Shown piece by piece: positions 42,951 through 52,292 of a stretch of 64,000 nucleotides of DNA (position 1 is its first letter; every line of letters begins with the position of its first letter). The stretch lies in the NCBI RefSeq assembly GCF_014837155.1, contig NZ_JACYHA010000016.1, forward strand, positions 24,444-88,443. The letters run 5' to 3'. The DNA comes from Litchfieldia stipae (lineage in GTDB: Bacteria; Bacillota; Bacilli; Bacillales; Bacillaceae_L). The translations under genes were made by a program, and so were the position numbers. The notes under the pieces are model-generated. The model saw nothing but the letters and a program-made list of their open reading frames with translations, had not been told where the DNA came from and did not search any database.

Positions 42951-44483
42951 CTACCCCCTGGTCTTCGTCATATACTTCATCAGATTCTCTTGTGTTGCTT
43001 CTGCCTTCATCACTTCACCAGTTATTCTTCCTTCGCTCATCACGTAAATTCGGTCACAAATCCCAAGTACCTCAGGAAGCTCAGATGAGATAACAAGGAT
43101 TCCCTTTCCCTCGCTAGCTAATTGATTAATTATCGAATAGATTTCGTATTTTGCCCCGACATCAATTCCACGAGTTGGTTCATCAAGAATGAGAACCTCA
43201 GGGTTTGTTAGAATCCATTTACTTAAGACAACCTTTTGTTGGTTCCCTCCACTAAGATTACCCACCGATTGCCATATACTTGGCGTTTTAATATTTAACT
43301 TTTGACGATAGCTTTCAGATTCGACGATTTCTTGATTATCATTAATCACATGATTTCTTGAGAGCTTAAATAAGCTTGGCAGTGTAATATTTTGACGGAT
43401 ATCATCCTTGAGAATTAATCCGTTGCCTTTTCTGTCCTCAGTTACATACGCTAATCCATTTTTAATCGCTTGATCGACCGTCTTTAGCTCTACTTCTTTT
43501 CCTTTGATATGAACAGTACCTGAAATCTTCTGTCCATATGATTTCCCAAACACACTCATCGCAAGCTCAGTTCTTCCAGATCCCATCAATCCTGCGATCC
43601 CTACAATTTCACCCTTTTTGATATGAATATTCACATCATCTAGAATCTTCCGTTCGCCTTGAAGTGGATGAAAGGCATTCCAGTTTTTCAACTCAAAGAT
43701 TGTTTCACCGATATTCGGTTCTCTACTTGGATAACGATTGGTTAAATCTCGTCCAACCATCCCCTTTATGACGCGGTCCTCAGTCACATTACCAGCATGA
43801 ACATCTAATGTTTCAATCGTCTGGCCATCACGGAGAATCGTGATGGAATCCGCTACTTTCATAATTTCGTTCAATTTATGTGAAATGATGATAGCTGTCA
43901 TTCCTTGCTTCTTCAGCTCTTTTAATAGTTGTAATAAATTTTCGCTATCTGCCTCATTTAGTGCCGCCGTTGGTTCATCTAAAATAAGTAATTTCACCCG
44001 TTTAGATAATGCTTTTGCTATTTCAACCAATTGTTGCTTTCCAACACCAATTGTATTGATTTGTGTATGTGGTGATTCACCTGCTAGCCCTACTTTTTCT
44101 AGTAATTCCTTTGTTTTAAGAGTGGTTTCGTTCCAATTAATAACACCTTTGTTCGCTTGTTCATTTCCTAAAAAAATGTTCTCTGCAATTGATAATTCAG
44201 GGATAAGTGCTAATTCCTGATGAATGATAACGATTCCTAATTCTTCACTTTGCCTTATGTTCTTAAATTCACACACGTTTTCTTCAAAAAGGATATCTCC
44301 TTCATACGTACCGATGGGATACACTCCGCTTAATACCTTCATCAAGGTGGATTTCCCTGCACCGTTTTCACCCATGAGTGCATGAATTTCACCCTTTTTC
44401 ACTTGTAAATTTACATTCTCAAGTGCTTTCACGCCTGGAAATTCTTTTGTAATCCTTCTCATTTCCAATATGATTTCAGACAT
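42951..44483 (-). CDS. gguA: Monosaccharide ABC transporter ATP-binding protein (two ABC domains)
   Basis: 510 residues, a tandem ATPase. First half: [13 protein letters not shown] (Walker A), [25 protein letters not shown]. Second half: [11 protein letters not shown] (degenerate Walker A, usual for this family), [14 protein letters not shown] and [13 protein letters not shown]. Energises sugar uptake with the permease and ChvE-like protein. Separated from the binding-protein gene by a hairpin. Confidence 0.93.
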   Translation of the reverse strand: MSEIILEMRRITKEFPGVKALENVNLQVKKGEIHALMGENGAGKSTLMKVLSGVYPIGTYEGDILFEENVCEFKNIRQSEELGIVIIHQELALIPELSIAENIFLGNEQANKGVINWNETTLKTKELLEKVGLAGESPHTQINTIGVGKQQLVEIAKALSKRVKLLILDEPTAALNEADSENLLQLLKELKKQGMTAIIISHKLNEIMKVADSITILRDGQTIETLDVHAGNVTEDRVIKGMVGRDLTNRYPSREPNIGETIFELKNWNAFHPLQGERKILDDVNIHIKKGEIVGIAGLMGSGRTELAMSVFGKSYGQKISGTVHIKGKEVELKTVDQAIKNGLAYVTEDRKGNGLILKDDIRQNITLPSLFKLSRNHVINDNQEIVESESYRQKLNIKTPSIWQSVGNLSGGNQQKVVLSKWILTNPEVLILDEPTRGIDVGAKYEIYSIINQLASEGKGILVISSELPEVLGICDRIYVMSEGRITGEVMKAEATQENLMKYMTKTRG

Positions 44484-44514
44484 TTGAACACCACGCCTTT
44501 GTAATATAATAGAT

Positions 44515-44553
44515 GATTTAGTGGCGAGGCGAGGTTCACTCGGTCACTAAATC
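44515..44553. other. Intercistronic hairpin between binding-protein and ATPase genes
   Basis: GATTTAGTG and CACTAAATC with inner CGAG/CTCG pairing and no T run. Such hairpins commonly protect the binding-protein mRNA and lower expression of downstream genes. Confidence 0.6.
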
Positions 44554-44576
44554 ACCTTAATTATTCGTTCGATTGA

Positions 44577-45653
44577 TTATTTAAGGTCTTCCTCTGTCCA
44601 ATAACCGCCATCAACTAGGATTTCTTTGTAGTTATCAATATCAACTGATACTGGCTCTAATAGGTAAGAAGGAACGACTTTTACTCCGTTATCATATGTT
44701 TCTGTGTCATTTACTTCAGCTTCTTCGCCTTTTAATACGGCTTCAGCCATTTCTACCGCTTTCTTCGCTAACTCACGTGTATCCTTAAATACTGTTTGAG
44801 TTTGCTCACCATTAATGATTGATTTCACAGAAGCTAATTCAGCGTCCTGTCCTGTTACAACTGGAAGTGGCTTATCGGCTGAACCATAGCCAACACCCTT
44901 TAATGATGAAATGATCCCGATTGAGATTCCATCATATGGAGACAGAACGGCATCAACTCTTTCAGACGCATAGCTACCACTTAAGAGATTATCCATACGA
45001 GCCTGAGCAGTTGCCCCGTCCCAACGAAGTGTTGCTGCTTGCTCAAATGATGTTTGACCACTCTTCACCACTAATTTCCCTGAATCGATATATGGTTGCA
45101 AGATCGACATCGCACCATCAAAGAAGAAATAAGCATTATTATCATCAGGTGATCCAGCAAATAATTCGATATTGAAAGGACCTTCCCCGTCCTTAAGTCC
45201 TAATTTCTCTTCAATATATGTTCCGTGTAGAACCCCAACCTTGAAGTTATCAAATGTCGCATAATAAGTAACATGCTCAGAGTTTCTAATTAAACGGTCA
45301 TAAGCAACGACCTTAATGCCTTCATTGTTTGCTTTTTCTAACACATCTGTTAATGCCTCACCGTCGATAGAAGCAACAACGAGCACGTCTACACCTTTTG
45401 TGATCATGTTTTCTATTTGAGAGACCTGGTTTTCAACCACATCTTCTGCATATTGAAGATCTGTTTTATATCCTAGTGCTTCGAATTCTTTAACCATATT
45501 TTCACCGTCGTACACCCAACGCTCAGATGACTTCGTAGGCATCGCAATTCCAACATACCCCGCTTCGCCTCCGCTTGACTCCTTCCCACCACTACACGCT
45601 GCTAATACAACAATTAATGCCAAAGCCAGAAAGATTGATAACGCTTTCTTCAT
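44577..45653 (-). CDS. chvE: ChvE-like multiple-monosaccharide-binding lipoprotein
   Basis: 358 residues: lipobox LAAC, then a two-lobed periplasmic-binding fold ([84 protein letters not shown]). Members bind arabinose, galactose, xylose or glucose; the YDRLI...D motif is typical. First gene of the transporter operon; a near-perfect cre lies 130 bp upstream. Confidence 0.93.
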   Translation of the reverse strand: MKKALSIFLALALIVVLAACSGGKESSGGEAGYVGIAMPTKSSERWVYDGENMVKEFEALGYKTDLQYAEDVVENQVSQIENMITKGVDVLVVASIDGEALTDVLEKANNEGIKVVAYDRLIRNSEHVTYYATFDNFKVGVLHGTYIEEKLGLKDGEGPFNIELFAGSPDDNNAYFFFDGAMSILQPYIDSGKLVVKSGQTSFEQAATLRWDGATAQARMDNLLSGSYASERVDAVLSPYDGISIGIISSLKGVGYGSADKPLPVVTGQDAELASVKSIINGEQTQTVFKDTRELAKKAVEMAEAVLKGEEAEVNDTETYDNGVKVVPSYLLEPVSVDIDNYKEILVDGGYWTEEDLK

Positions 45654-45782
45654 TCCGTAACACCTTCCCCTTTTATGTTTTGTTAGATGCCAGGTTTCCC
45701 TGTCTCTAGTTCAAATCATATCAGCTGGATTTGTAGTCGTCTTTTTAATAAACTGACTATTTTTATAAAAAATTAACTTTTG

Positions 45783-45796
45783 TTTAAGCGCTTTCA
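45783..45796. promoter_or_regulatory. Probable cre (CcpA) site upstream of chvE
   Basis: TGAAAGCGCTTAAA on the minus strand matches TGWAANCGNTNWCA at 13 of 14 positions. Confidence 0.65.
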
Positions 45797-45965
45797 TTTT
45801 GTTTTAGAGTTGAAATGGATTTGTGGGATGTTTAGGGGTGTACTTGGGATACATTTATTAGATTTGTTCTCTTACTGTGGAGGATAAAATTGGGGGGGGA
45901 TTCTACATTGATTGTTCTTTGGTATATGGTTATAGGGGAATTCTTGCTTTGGTTCTACTGAGGTT
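45797..45965. other. Upstream part of the chvE promoter region
   Basis: No ORF; contains a run of seven G near 45893 and otherwise T-rich sequence. The tandem array begins beyond it. Confidence 0.35.
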
Positions 45966-46738
45966 GTCACTTTGAGTATGCTCATTGGACTTTTCTTGAT
46001 CTCACTCTACTGAGGTTGTCCTGTTGAGCACTCCCATTGGACATTTCTTGATCTCTTTCTTCTGAGGTTGTCCTATTGAGCACTTCCATTGGACATTTCT
46101 TGATCTCACTCTACTGAGTTTGTCCCATTGTGCACTCCTATTGGACATTTCACTCTCTCTTTCCACTGAGTTTGTCCCATTGAACACTCCCATTGGACAT
46201 TTCTTGATCTCTTTCTTCTGATCTTGTTCTGTTGAGCACTCCCATTGGACATTTCACTCTCTCTTTCCACTGAGTTTGTCCCATTGAACACTCCCATTGG
46301 ACATTTCTTGATCTCTTTCTTCTGATCTTGTCCTGTTGAGCACTCCCATTGGACATTTCACTCTCTCTTTCCACTGAGTTTGTCCCATTGAACACTCCCA
46401 TTGGACATTTCACTCTCTCTTTCTTCTGATCTTGTCCTGTTGAGCACTCCCATTGGACATTTCTTGATCTCTTTCCACTGAGTTTGTCCCATTGAACACT
46501 CCCATTGGACATTTCACTCTTTCTTTCCACTGAGTTTGTCCCATTGTGCACTCCCATTGGACATTTCTTGATCTCTTTCTTCTGAGTTTGTCCCATTGAG
46601 CACTCCCATTGGACATTTCACTCTCTCTTTCTACTGAGGTTGTCCCATTGAATACTCCCATTGGGCATTTCCCTCTCTCTTTCCACTGAGGTTGTCCCAT
46701 TGAGCACCCCCACCGGACATTTCCCTCTCTCATTCTAC
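45966..46738. repeat. 52-bp-period phased tandem array, 15 units
   Basis: GGAC of the core ends at 45990, 46042, 46094 and then every 52 bp without exception to 46718. A unit is a 29-nt core (TTTGTCCCATTGA, then about 7 variable bases, then CATTGGACA) and a 23-nt T/C-rich linker in a few interchangeable versions. TGTCC and GGACA form an inverted repeat inside each core. Units differ by substitutions but not by length. 52 is not a multiple of 3, and the open frames across it are shadows. It lies between the YesN terminator and the chvE promoter. Confidence 0.95.
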
Positions 46739-46788
46739 TAATTTTGCGCTTAAAAGCACGCCAAGGCTCTTTGCCTATCCCAATTCCA

Positions 46789-46822
46789 ATAAAAATATCC
46801 TTTATAACCAGTATAAAGGACA
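46789..46822 (-). terminator. Terminator of the three-gene sugar-sensing operon
   Basis: On the minus strand GTCCTTTATA and TATAAAGGAT close a 5-nt loop and run into ATTTTTATTG. Confidence 0.85.
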
Positions 46823-46849
46823 TTCGTTGTCTACTTGATTTCGTTTTCA

Positions 46850-48061
46850 CTAGCCCTTACTTAACATTCCCTTTCGAAATTTATTCGGTGAAACTCCGAC
46901 TGTTTTTTTAAAGGCGGTACTAAAGTAATGCTGGGATTCGTAGCCGACTTGTTCTGCAATTTCATAGACTTGTAAGTCCGTAGAATTTAATAATTGTATC
47001 GCTTTTTTTATTCTCATTTTAGTAATGAAACTGACAAATGAGGTTCCAAGCTCTTGTTTGATGGTTCGGCTTAAATAAACGGGAGACACCTGCAAGTTCT
47101 GGGCTAGCGCTTCTAATGTTAAATCGTGATTCGTATAGTGCTCACGGATATAATTTCTAGCTCTTTTAACAATCGGTGAGATGTGTGCTTCTTCATCGAC
47201 CTTACTTTTACAATGGTGATAGACAGCTTGAAGGTCCATTAATTCAGAAGTGATTGGCTCGCAATAAGTTGTAGCTGCAGCCTTGATTTCCTCTTGGATT
47301 GCCTTTTCAATTTTCGAGAAAGTCACTTCCTGTACTTCATTCCATAAGATGAGAAAGAACAAACCATGCTTATCACGAAAAATAAGACATTTTTGCTCAG
47401 AAACATTGTCTAGGATGATTTTTTTAACGGAATGAATAAACATTTCTCGATCTTGTCCATCAATCAATGGTTGATCAAATTGAAAATCTTGACTGCGAAT
47501 AACCACTAAATGAGTTGGGTTCGTACTTGGCATATTTAGAAAACGAAGCTGTTCCTTCACTTTCGTTTCTGAGAGGAGCCCTTCGATCCAATCTCTACAA
47601 AATTTCTCCTGTATCGCTAGCGTGTTCTGAGATAGGTGACTAGTTGCTAATTCCATAAACATTCTTTGTTCCACTTGCTCGGAGATATTCTCCCGAATTC
47701 GCTTGAGCACCTCAAGGAGATTGGCTGGTTTGACTGGTTTGAGTAAATAATCAGCAACCTGTAATCTTAACGCTTCCTGTGCATAACTAAATTCATCATA
47801 GCCAGTTATAATAATAACTCGACATTTCGGTAGTTCCTGTTGCAACCTTTTCACTAATGTAAGCCCATTCATGATTGGCATATTTAAATCAACTAATATA
47901 AGGTCAATCTGATGCTGAATCGCTAGCTCTAATGCTTCTTCACCGTCTTCTGCTTCTGCAATAACGTCCATGCCAACTTCATTCCAATTAATTGAGTCAC
48001 GAATCCCCTCACGAATAATTGGTTCATCATCAGCAATCAACACCTTCACGTATTCCTGCAT
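46850..48061 (-). CDS. YesN-type AraC-family response regulator
   Basis: 403 residues: a receiver domain (LIADDEP, phospho-Asp58 in LILVDLNMP, Lys in LLKPVKP) and two C-terminal AraC helix-turn-helix motifs (LTLEALAQNLQVSPVYLSRTIKQE; VYEIAEQVGYESQHYFSTAFKKTVGVSPNKFRK). The long middle region is typical for YesN types. GGGGGGAG marks the ATG at 48061. Last gene of the sensing operon; the chvE operon directly downstream is the likely target (inference). Confidence 0.92.
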   Translation of the reverse strand: MQEYVKVLIADDEPIIREGIRDSINWNEVGMDVIAEAEDGEEALELAIQHQIDLILVDLNMPIMNGLTLVKRLQQELPKCRVIIITGYDEFSYAQEALRLQVADYLLKPVKPANLLEVLKRIRENISEQVEQRMFMELATSHLSQNTLAIQEKFCRDWIEGLLSETKVKEQLRFLNMPSTNPTHLVVIRSQDFQFDQPLIDGQDREMFIHSVKKIILDNVSEQKCLIFRDKHGLFFLILWNEVQEVTFSKIEKAIQEEIKAAATTYCEPITSELMDLQAVYHHCKSKVDEEAHISPIVKRARNYIREHYTNHDLTLEALAQNLQVSPVYLSRTIKQELGTSFVSFITKMRIKKAIQLLNSTDLQVYEIAEQVGYESQHYFSTAFKKTVGVSPNKFRKGMLSKG

Positions 48062-48077
48062 TTTACTCCCCCCTAAG

Positions 48078-49907
48078 TCAATCTCTTTCATTAGGTTCCT
48101 TGTTCAAAGGCAAGAGGATTTTCACTGTAGTTCCCCTCCCCTGCTCACTCGAAAGATATAAGCCATAAGGATTGCCAAAGGTTAGTTTGATTCTCGCCTG
48201 CACATTCAGCATGCCATAGCCGATTTTATGTTTGTTTCTTGACTCTTCGATTTGATTAAAATCTGTTTCTAAATACTCCTTCAGCTGCAACAGCCTATCC
48301 TTTGGGATTCCGACGCCATCATCCTTTACATAGATTGCAAGGTTGCCAGCCTCTTCCTTACTATTGATTTCAATGATCCCTGGCCCTCTTCGTTCCTTGA
48401 TCCCATGGTAAATCGCGTTCTCAACGACTGGCTGCAAGACTAGCTTAATGACGTTGGTTCCCTCGAGCTTAGGATCTGTGTTTATCTCAAACATTAGCTT
48501 ATCCTTGTATCTCGCTTTTTGGATTTTCAAGTAGCTATAGATATGTTCAATTTCATCCTCTAAGGAAATCATATCACTCCCCTTACTCAACCCGATTCGA
48601 AATAGCTGTGACAACGATTCTACCACTTCAGCTACGTCAAACGCGCCTCTTTTCCTCGCCATCCAATTAATTGTATCTAAGGTGTTATATAAAAAATGTG
48701 GCTTAATATGAGATTGGAGTGCTCTCAATTCTGCTTCCCGCTTTTGTCTTTCTTGAAGCTCGGTTAATGACAGCAAATGGTTGATTTGCACTAGCATTGT
48801 ATTAAAACTTCGTCCCAGCATACCAATTTCATCCTGTCGATCTCCTATATAACGAATCGTTAAGTCACCGGCTTCTGCTTTGTTCATAAATCGATTTAAT
48901 TGACGGATGGGTCTAGACATCGAATGTGATAAGTAATAGGAAGCACCCACTCCAAATAAACAAACGACAAATAAATAGCTGAACACATAAAAGTGAATCT
49001 GTCTCACCTCCATCACAGACTCACTAGGTGAAAAGACTCCAACCGTTGTTGAATTGGTAAATGGAGAGGTCTTGTAAATAAACTGCAGATTCGTTCCATC
49101 TACTACTTTTGAAAATGTGTTCTCAGACGATTCTTCAAACCACTCTGAAGGTATCTGTGATATTAAGGCTTGAGGTGGGGCATAGATTGTATCGCCATCC
49201 TCCCCTATGACCATTAAATAACCAGATTTCCCTAGCTTCACATCCTTCAGGGTTTCTGAAATGACTCTGAGCTTCAAGTCTATCAATACGACCCCTATTA
49301 CCTTTTGCGTGTCGGGGTCTAGGATCGCTCGAACACCAGAAACCAATTCTTCAGCCGTATAATTAATATGTGAAGTCACGTTTCGGTCTTTCGGATGTCC
49401 AATGAGCTCAAATATTCCTTTGTTTTCAACAGCCTTCATGTACCATCGCTCTTCCGTTAACGACTTAACATTTCTAGCATACATTTCATTACTAATGTAC
49501 TCCCCTTCACTGTTAATCAAGAGGATTCCTGCAATTTCAGAGTTAACGGTCGTAAATCCTTGAAGAAATTGCCTAATTCGATATCCCTGATCAGCTGTGT
49601 GGCTTTTACGATCTGTTAAGAAATTCTTCACTTCTTGGTCAAATGAAATCAGATAAGAGATATTTTGCATATTTTCAACATAGCTCTCTAGCGATTTATT
49701 TGCCTGACCAATCAATTGTAATGTGTGATCAGCATCTTGCTTTTCCATGATTCGATCGACTGTCACATTGATGAGAATGCCTAAACCAATTGAAGGTAGA
49801 ATGCTGATGACCAATAATAGCGCAATGATTTTATAACGAATTGGTAGATTATTCATCTCCATTTTCTGAGCGATGAATTTTCTTATGTAGCCTCTTTTAT
49901 TTTGCAT
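48078..49907 (-). CDS. YesM/LytS-type membrane sensor histidine kinase
   Basis: 609 residues: membrane helix (about 25-45), a double-Cache-like extracytoplasmic domain, a second helix (IHFYVFSYLFVVCLFGVG), HAMP, His_kinase with SHIKPHFLYNTLDTINWM (His about 402) and HATPase_c (PVVENAIYHGI, DDGVGIP, GYGMLN). It pairs with the regulator downstream and overlaps the sugar-binding protein gene by 11 bp, so the three proteins are made together. Confidence 0.93.
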   Translation of the reverse strand: MQNKRGYIRKFIAQKMEMNNLPIRYKIIALLLVISILPSIGLGILINVTVDRIMEKQDADHTLQLIGQANKSLESYVENMQNISYLISFDQEVKNFLTDRKSHTADQGYRIRQFLQGFTTVNSEIAGILLINSEGEYISNEMYARNVKSLTEERWYMKAVENKGIFELIGHPKDRNVTSHINYTAEELVSGVRAILDPDTQKVIGVVLIDLKLRVISETLKDVKLGKSGYLMVIGEDGDTIYAPPQALISQIPSEWFEESSENTFSKVVDGTNLQFIYKTSPFTNSTTVGVFSPSESVMEVRQIHFYVFSYLFVVCLFGVGASYYLSHSMSRPIRQLNRFMNKAEAGDLTIRYIGDRQDEIGMLGRSFNTMLVQINHLLSLTELQERQKREAELRALQSHIKPHFLYNTLDTINWMARKRGAFDVAEVVESLSQLFRIGLSKGSDMISLEDEIEHIYSYLKIQKARYKDKLMFEINTDPKLEGTNVIKLVLQPVVENAIYHGIKERRGPGIIEINSKEEAGNLAIYVKDDGVGIPKDRLLQLKEYLETDFNQIEESRNKHKIGYGMLNVQARIKLTFGNPYGLYLSSEQGRGTTVKILLPLNKEPNERD

Positions 49908-50907
49908 AAAACTCGCCTACATTTTTCTTTGTAACAACGGTGACTCCTGTATCCATCGTTGTCATAAACGTGGCTTCATCTGTAAACCTACCATTCTTTG
50001 ATAAAATTAAATCATGCTTCAGATGAAACAAGTATTGCAGTGACCAATATCCCATATTCCACGTACCTTGCGCGATTGTTGCTGAAATGGTCTCATTTTT
50101 CACCATGTCTAATATTTCTTTGTCCGTATCAAAACTAATGATTTTCACATCGTTTTCCTTATCAAAAAGATGTTTCGCTTCTCCTACTCCAACTCCACCG
50201 TTTGCTTCTGTGATAAATAATCCCTTCAAATCCGGATGCTGGTTCATGATTTCAAGGGCAGCCTGTCTAGAGCTTAGTTGATCAGCTTTCCCGTCTTTTA
50301 TGGCTACTACTTCAATATCTGGGTACTTTTCCTCGATTGTCTCCTGAAAACCTTCTGTTCGATCAATATGATTCGCTTGCTTTGGTAGAGTAATCACGCC
50401 AACTTTTCCATTTTCACCAACGAGCTCTGCCATTTTATTAGCGGCAATGACACCTGCATTATAGTTATTTGTTCCGAAGAAAGACGCTGCCCTACTGTCT
50501 GGTGCATCAGCATCAAAAAGAACAACGGGTATCCCCGCTTCAATGGCTTTATTAATCGTAGCATTGAGCTTCTCTGGATGTATCGCAGTGACTGCAATCC
50601 CTGCAGGCTTTCTAGCAATCACCTGTTCAAGGACGGTAATCTGTTCATTCACATCATATTGGGTCGCGCCCCGATACTCTACTGACACATTTAAGGCCTC
50701 GGCCGCATCCTCAAAACCTTTAAGCACCTCTTTCCAATAATCCATGCCAACCTGAAACGTAACCATTACATATTTCTCATCTATATCTCCGAGAATCCCT
50801 TCCTCTTCCTGCTCAAACACCGTTGAAACCTCGCTTGTTTGGTAATGATACAAATAGAAAAAAAATGCAGCAATCAAAATCGCATAAACAAAAAAAAGTT
50901 TTTTCAA
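49897..50907 (-). CDS. Membrane-anchored sugar-binding protein of a three-component sensor
   Basis: 336 residues: an uncleaved N-terminal helix (KKLFFVYAILIAAFFFYLY), no lipobox, then a Peripla_BP_4 fold (YVMVTFQVGMDYWKEVLKGFEDAA, PAGIAVTAIHPEKLNATI, GIPVVLFDADAPDSRAASFFGTNNYNAG, GVITLPKQANHIDRTEGF, FDTDKEILDMVK). Being anchored and not paired with its own permease, it probably presents sugar to the YesM-type kinase, as XylFII does for LytS in clostridia (family knowledge; inference here). An ATG at 50937 lacks a site; the TTG at 50907 follows AAAGGGG. Confidence 0.88.
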   Translation of the reverse strand: MKKLFFVYAILIAAFFFYLYHYQTSEVSTVFEQEEEGILGDIDEKYVMVTFQVGMDYWKEVLKGFEDAAEALNVSVEYRGATQYDVNEQITVLEQVIARKPAGIAVTAIHPEKLNATINKAIEAGIPVVLFDADAPDSRAASFFGTNNYNAGVIAANKMAELVGENGKVGVITLPKQANHIDRTEGFQETIEEKYPDIEVVAIKDGKADQLSSRQAALEIMNQHPDLKGLFITEANGGVGVGEAKHLFDKENDVKIISFDTDKEILDMVKNETISATIAQGTWNMGYWSLQYLFHLKHDLILSKNGRFTDEATFMTTMDTGVTVVTKKNVGEFYAK

Positions 50908-51026
50908 GGAAATGTAACCCCTTTCATTTAGCCGCATAGGAAAAAAATAACAAGTCTTTTATAGACATAGTTTACTAAACAAACAGAAACCTGTCACCAA
51001 CAAATCACATCCATCCTTCATAAGAT

Positions 51027-51063
51027 GGGTGCCTGGCACCAGAAGTGGGAACGTTTTTGTCCA
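51027..51063. repeat. REP-B dispersed hairpin repeat
   Basis: GGGTGCCTGGCACC followed by GTGGGAACGTTTTTGTCC. Between the 55-codon ORF's terminator and the sugar-binding sensor gene. Confidence 0.7.
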
Positions 51064-51082
51064 GCTTCTTAAGGTTTTATCG

Positions 51083-51116
51083 CAAAAAAAAGAAGCCTGT
51101 TACTTAACAAGCTTCC
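51083..51116 (-). terminator. Terminator overlapping the end of the 55-codon ORF
   Basis: On the minus strand GAAGCTTGTT and AACAGGCTTC pair around a 4-nt loop, followed by eight T. The ORF's stop codon lies within the loop and 3' arm. Confidence 0.85.
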
Positions 51117-51267
51117 CTGCTGTGCACTCACTATGTTTCAGAAGTAATTCCTGATCATCCAATCCAAAAAGCTCTTCCTCTGAAATTCCCTCAACTAATG
51201 TTAAAATCTCCCTTTCCTTTTCATAACGCTCAAATTCCGTTAAAAAATAACTTTTCACAATGATCAT
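51100..51267 (-). CDS. Small acidic protein (55 aa), unknown
   Basis: ATG after GGAGAGG. The product is charged (MIIVKSYFLTEFERYEKERE, then a Glu/Leu-rich middle and CTAGKLVK at the end), soluble and probably helical. Its stop codon lies in the loop of a strong terminator, which supports real expression. No family recognised. Confidence 0.6.
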   Translation of the reverse strand: MIIVKSYFLTEFERYEKEREILTLVEGISEEELFGLDDQELLLKHSECTAGKLVK

Positions 51268-51357
51268 AAAGCCTCTCCCTCTCCATCGCTTATTATGACT
51301 ATATTTAAATGATTACCAGATTGGGAGATTAATATACATCCATTTTTGTTAATTTTT

Positions 51358-51401
51358 TTGGTGCTAGGCACCGGAAGTGGGACACTAAATGTCCCGCTGC
51401 C
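51358..51401. repeat. REP-B dispersed hairpin repeat
   Basis: GGTGCTAGGCACC followed by GTGGGACACTAAATGTCCC, immediately behind the phosphoesterase stop. Confidence 0.7.
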
Positions 51402-51410
51402 ATCCAAACT

Positions 51411-52136
51411 TTACTTCCCAATTCGACCATTCTTCACAATGTTGCACATCATTTCTGCATTCGGATAATCGCTTTCCTGGTACATCGCTATCGTTTTTTC
51501 TATATCTGTACGTACTCTGTGAATCGTTGTTGAAACCGTTCCATCTTTGACTTCAATCATTCCATAGGATGCTTTTGCTAATCCATCAAAAGGAAGGCCA
51601 ACACTTCCAATATTCATAATCACTCGCCCACCAATATACCTCACATATGGCTTATGAATATGTGCATAAACATAGATATCAGCAGCTTGTCCTGTCATGA
51701 AAGTATCAATGATTTTGTCATCCTCTGCTTCAGGCAAAATGATATCAAACAAGCTTTCTGGTGTGGCATGAAAAGCATGAATCTTCACTCCACCAACGTT
51801 CGTTTCAATACTAGTAGGAAGATTTTCGAGGTATGTAAGATCTGCTTCATCTAGCTTAGATACAGTCCAATCACGTTCTTTGTTCATCAGTTCCAATGCT
51901 TGGTCAGGCACTTCACCCTTCTCCACTCCACGAATGACCCACTCATCAGCATTTCCTTTAATAACCTCCGTGTTCAATCCACGAATTAACTCCAGAGCCC
52001 TTTTCGGCTCAGGTCCTCGGAAACAAAGATCACCCAGAACATAGACCTTGTCCACATTCTTATCTTCTAGATCGGCCAAAACAGCATCCAACGCCACCGC
52101 ATGTCCATGAATATCTGAAATAAAAGCTATTTTCAT
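51411..52136 (-). CDS. Calcineurin-like metallophosphoesterase
   Basis: 241 residues with FISDIHGHAVALDAVL (D-x-H), YVLGDLCFRGPEP (GD), KGNADEW (GN-x-D in place of GNHD), HAFHATPES and YAHIHKPY (H-x-H). The pattern matches the YfcE/MJ0936-like phosphodiesterase group with two metal ions. The natural substrate is unknown. Good site (AAGGAGATGATTTC). Single gene followed by a REP-B copy. Confidence 0.88.
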   Translation of the reverse strand: MKIAFISDIHGHAVALDAVLADLEDKNVDKVYVLGDLCFRGPEPKRALELIRGLNTEVIKGNADEWVIRGVEKGEVPDQALELMNKERDWTVSKLDEADLTYLENLPTSIETNVGGVKIHAFHATPESLFDIILPEAEDDKIIDTFMTGQAADIYVYAHIHKPYVRYIGGRVIMNIGSVGLPFDGLAKASYGMIEVKDGTVSTTIHRVRTDIEKTIAMYQESDYPNAEMMCNIVKNGRIGK

Positions 52137-52251
52137 GAAATCATCTCCTTAGAATCAGAATATCAGTCAAACCAATATAACAGAATTATACCCAACATTT
52201 GGGCCTATCACCAATAATATCTGCTAGGGCTGTGGCTTTTTACCATACCTC

Positions 52252-52284
52252 AAACGAAAAAAACCTAATCACATCGATTAGGCT
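52252..52284 (-). terminator. Terminator of the M20 peptidase gene
   Basis: On the minus strand CCTAATC and GATTAGG with a 5-nt loop, then seven T. Confidence 0.85.
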
Positions 52285-52292
52285 CTTCCTAC

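Noticed and set aside
45966..46738. CRISPR array
   Set aside because: There are no unique spacers: the linker is itself repeated, units drift in sequence, and no cas gene is present. The same holds for the 56-kb array.
46002..46850. Several overlapping minus-strand open frames of 60-148 codons with repeated MGxxNGT-like units
   Set aside because: They are generated by the 52-bp tandem array; 52 is not a multiple of three, so the frame rotates from unit to unit, and none has a proper start signal.
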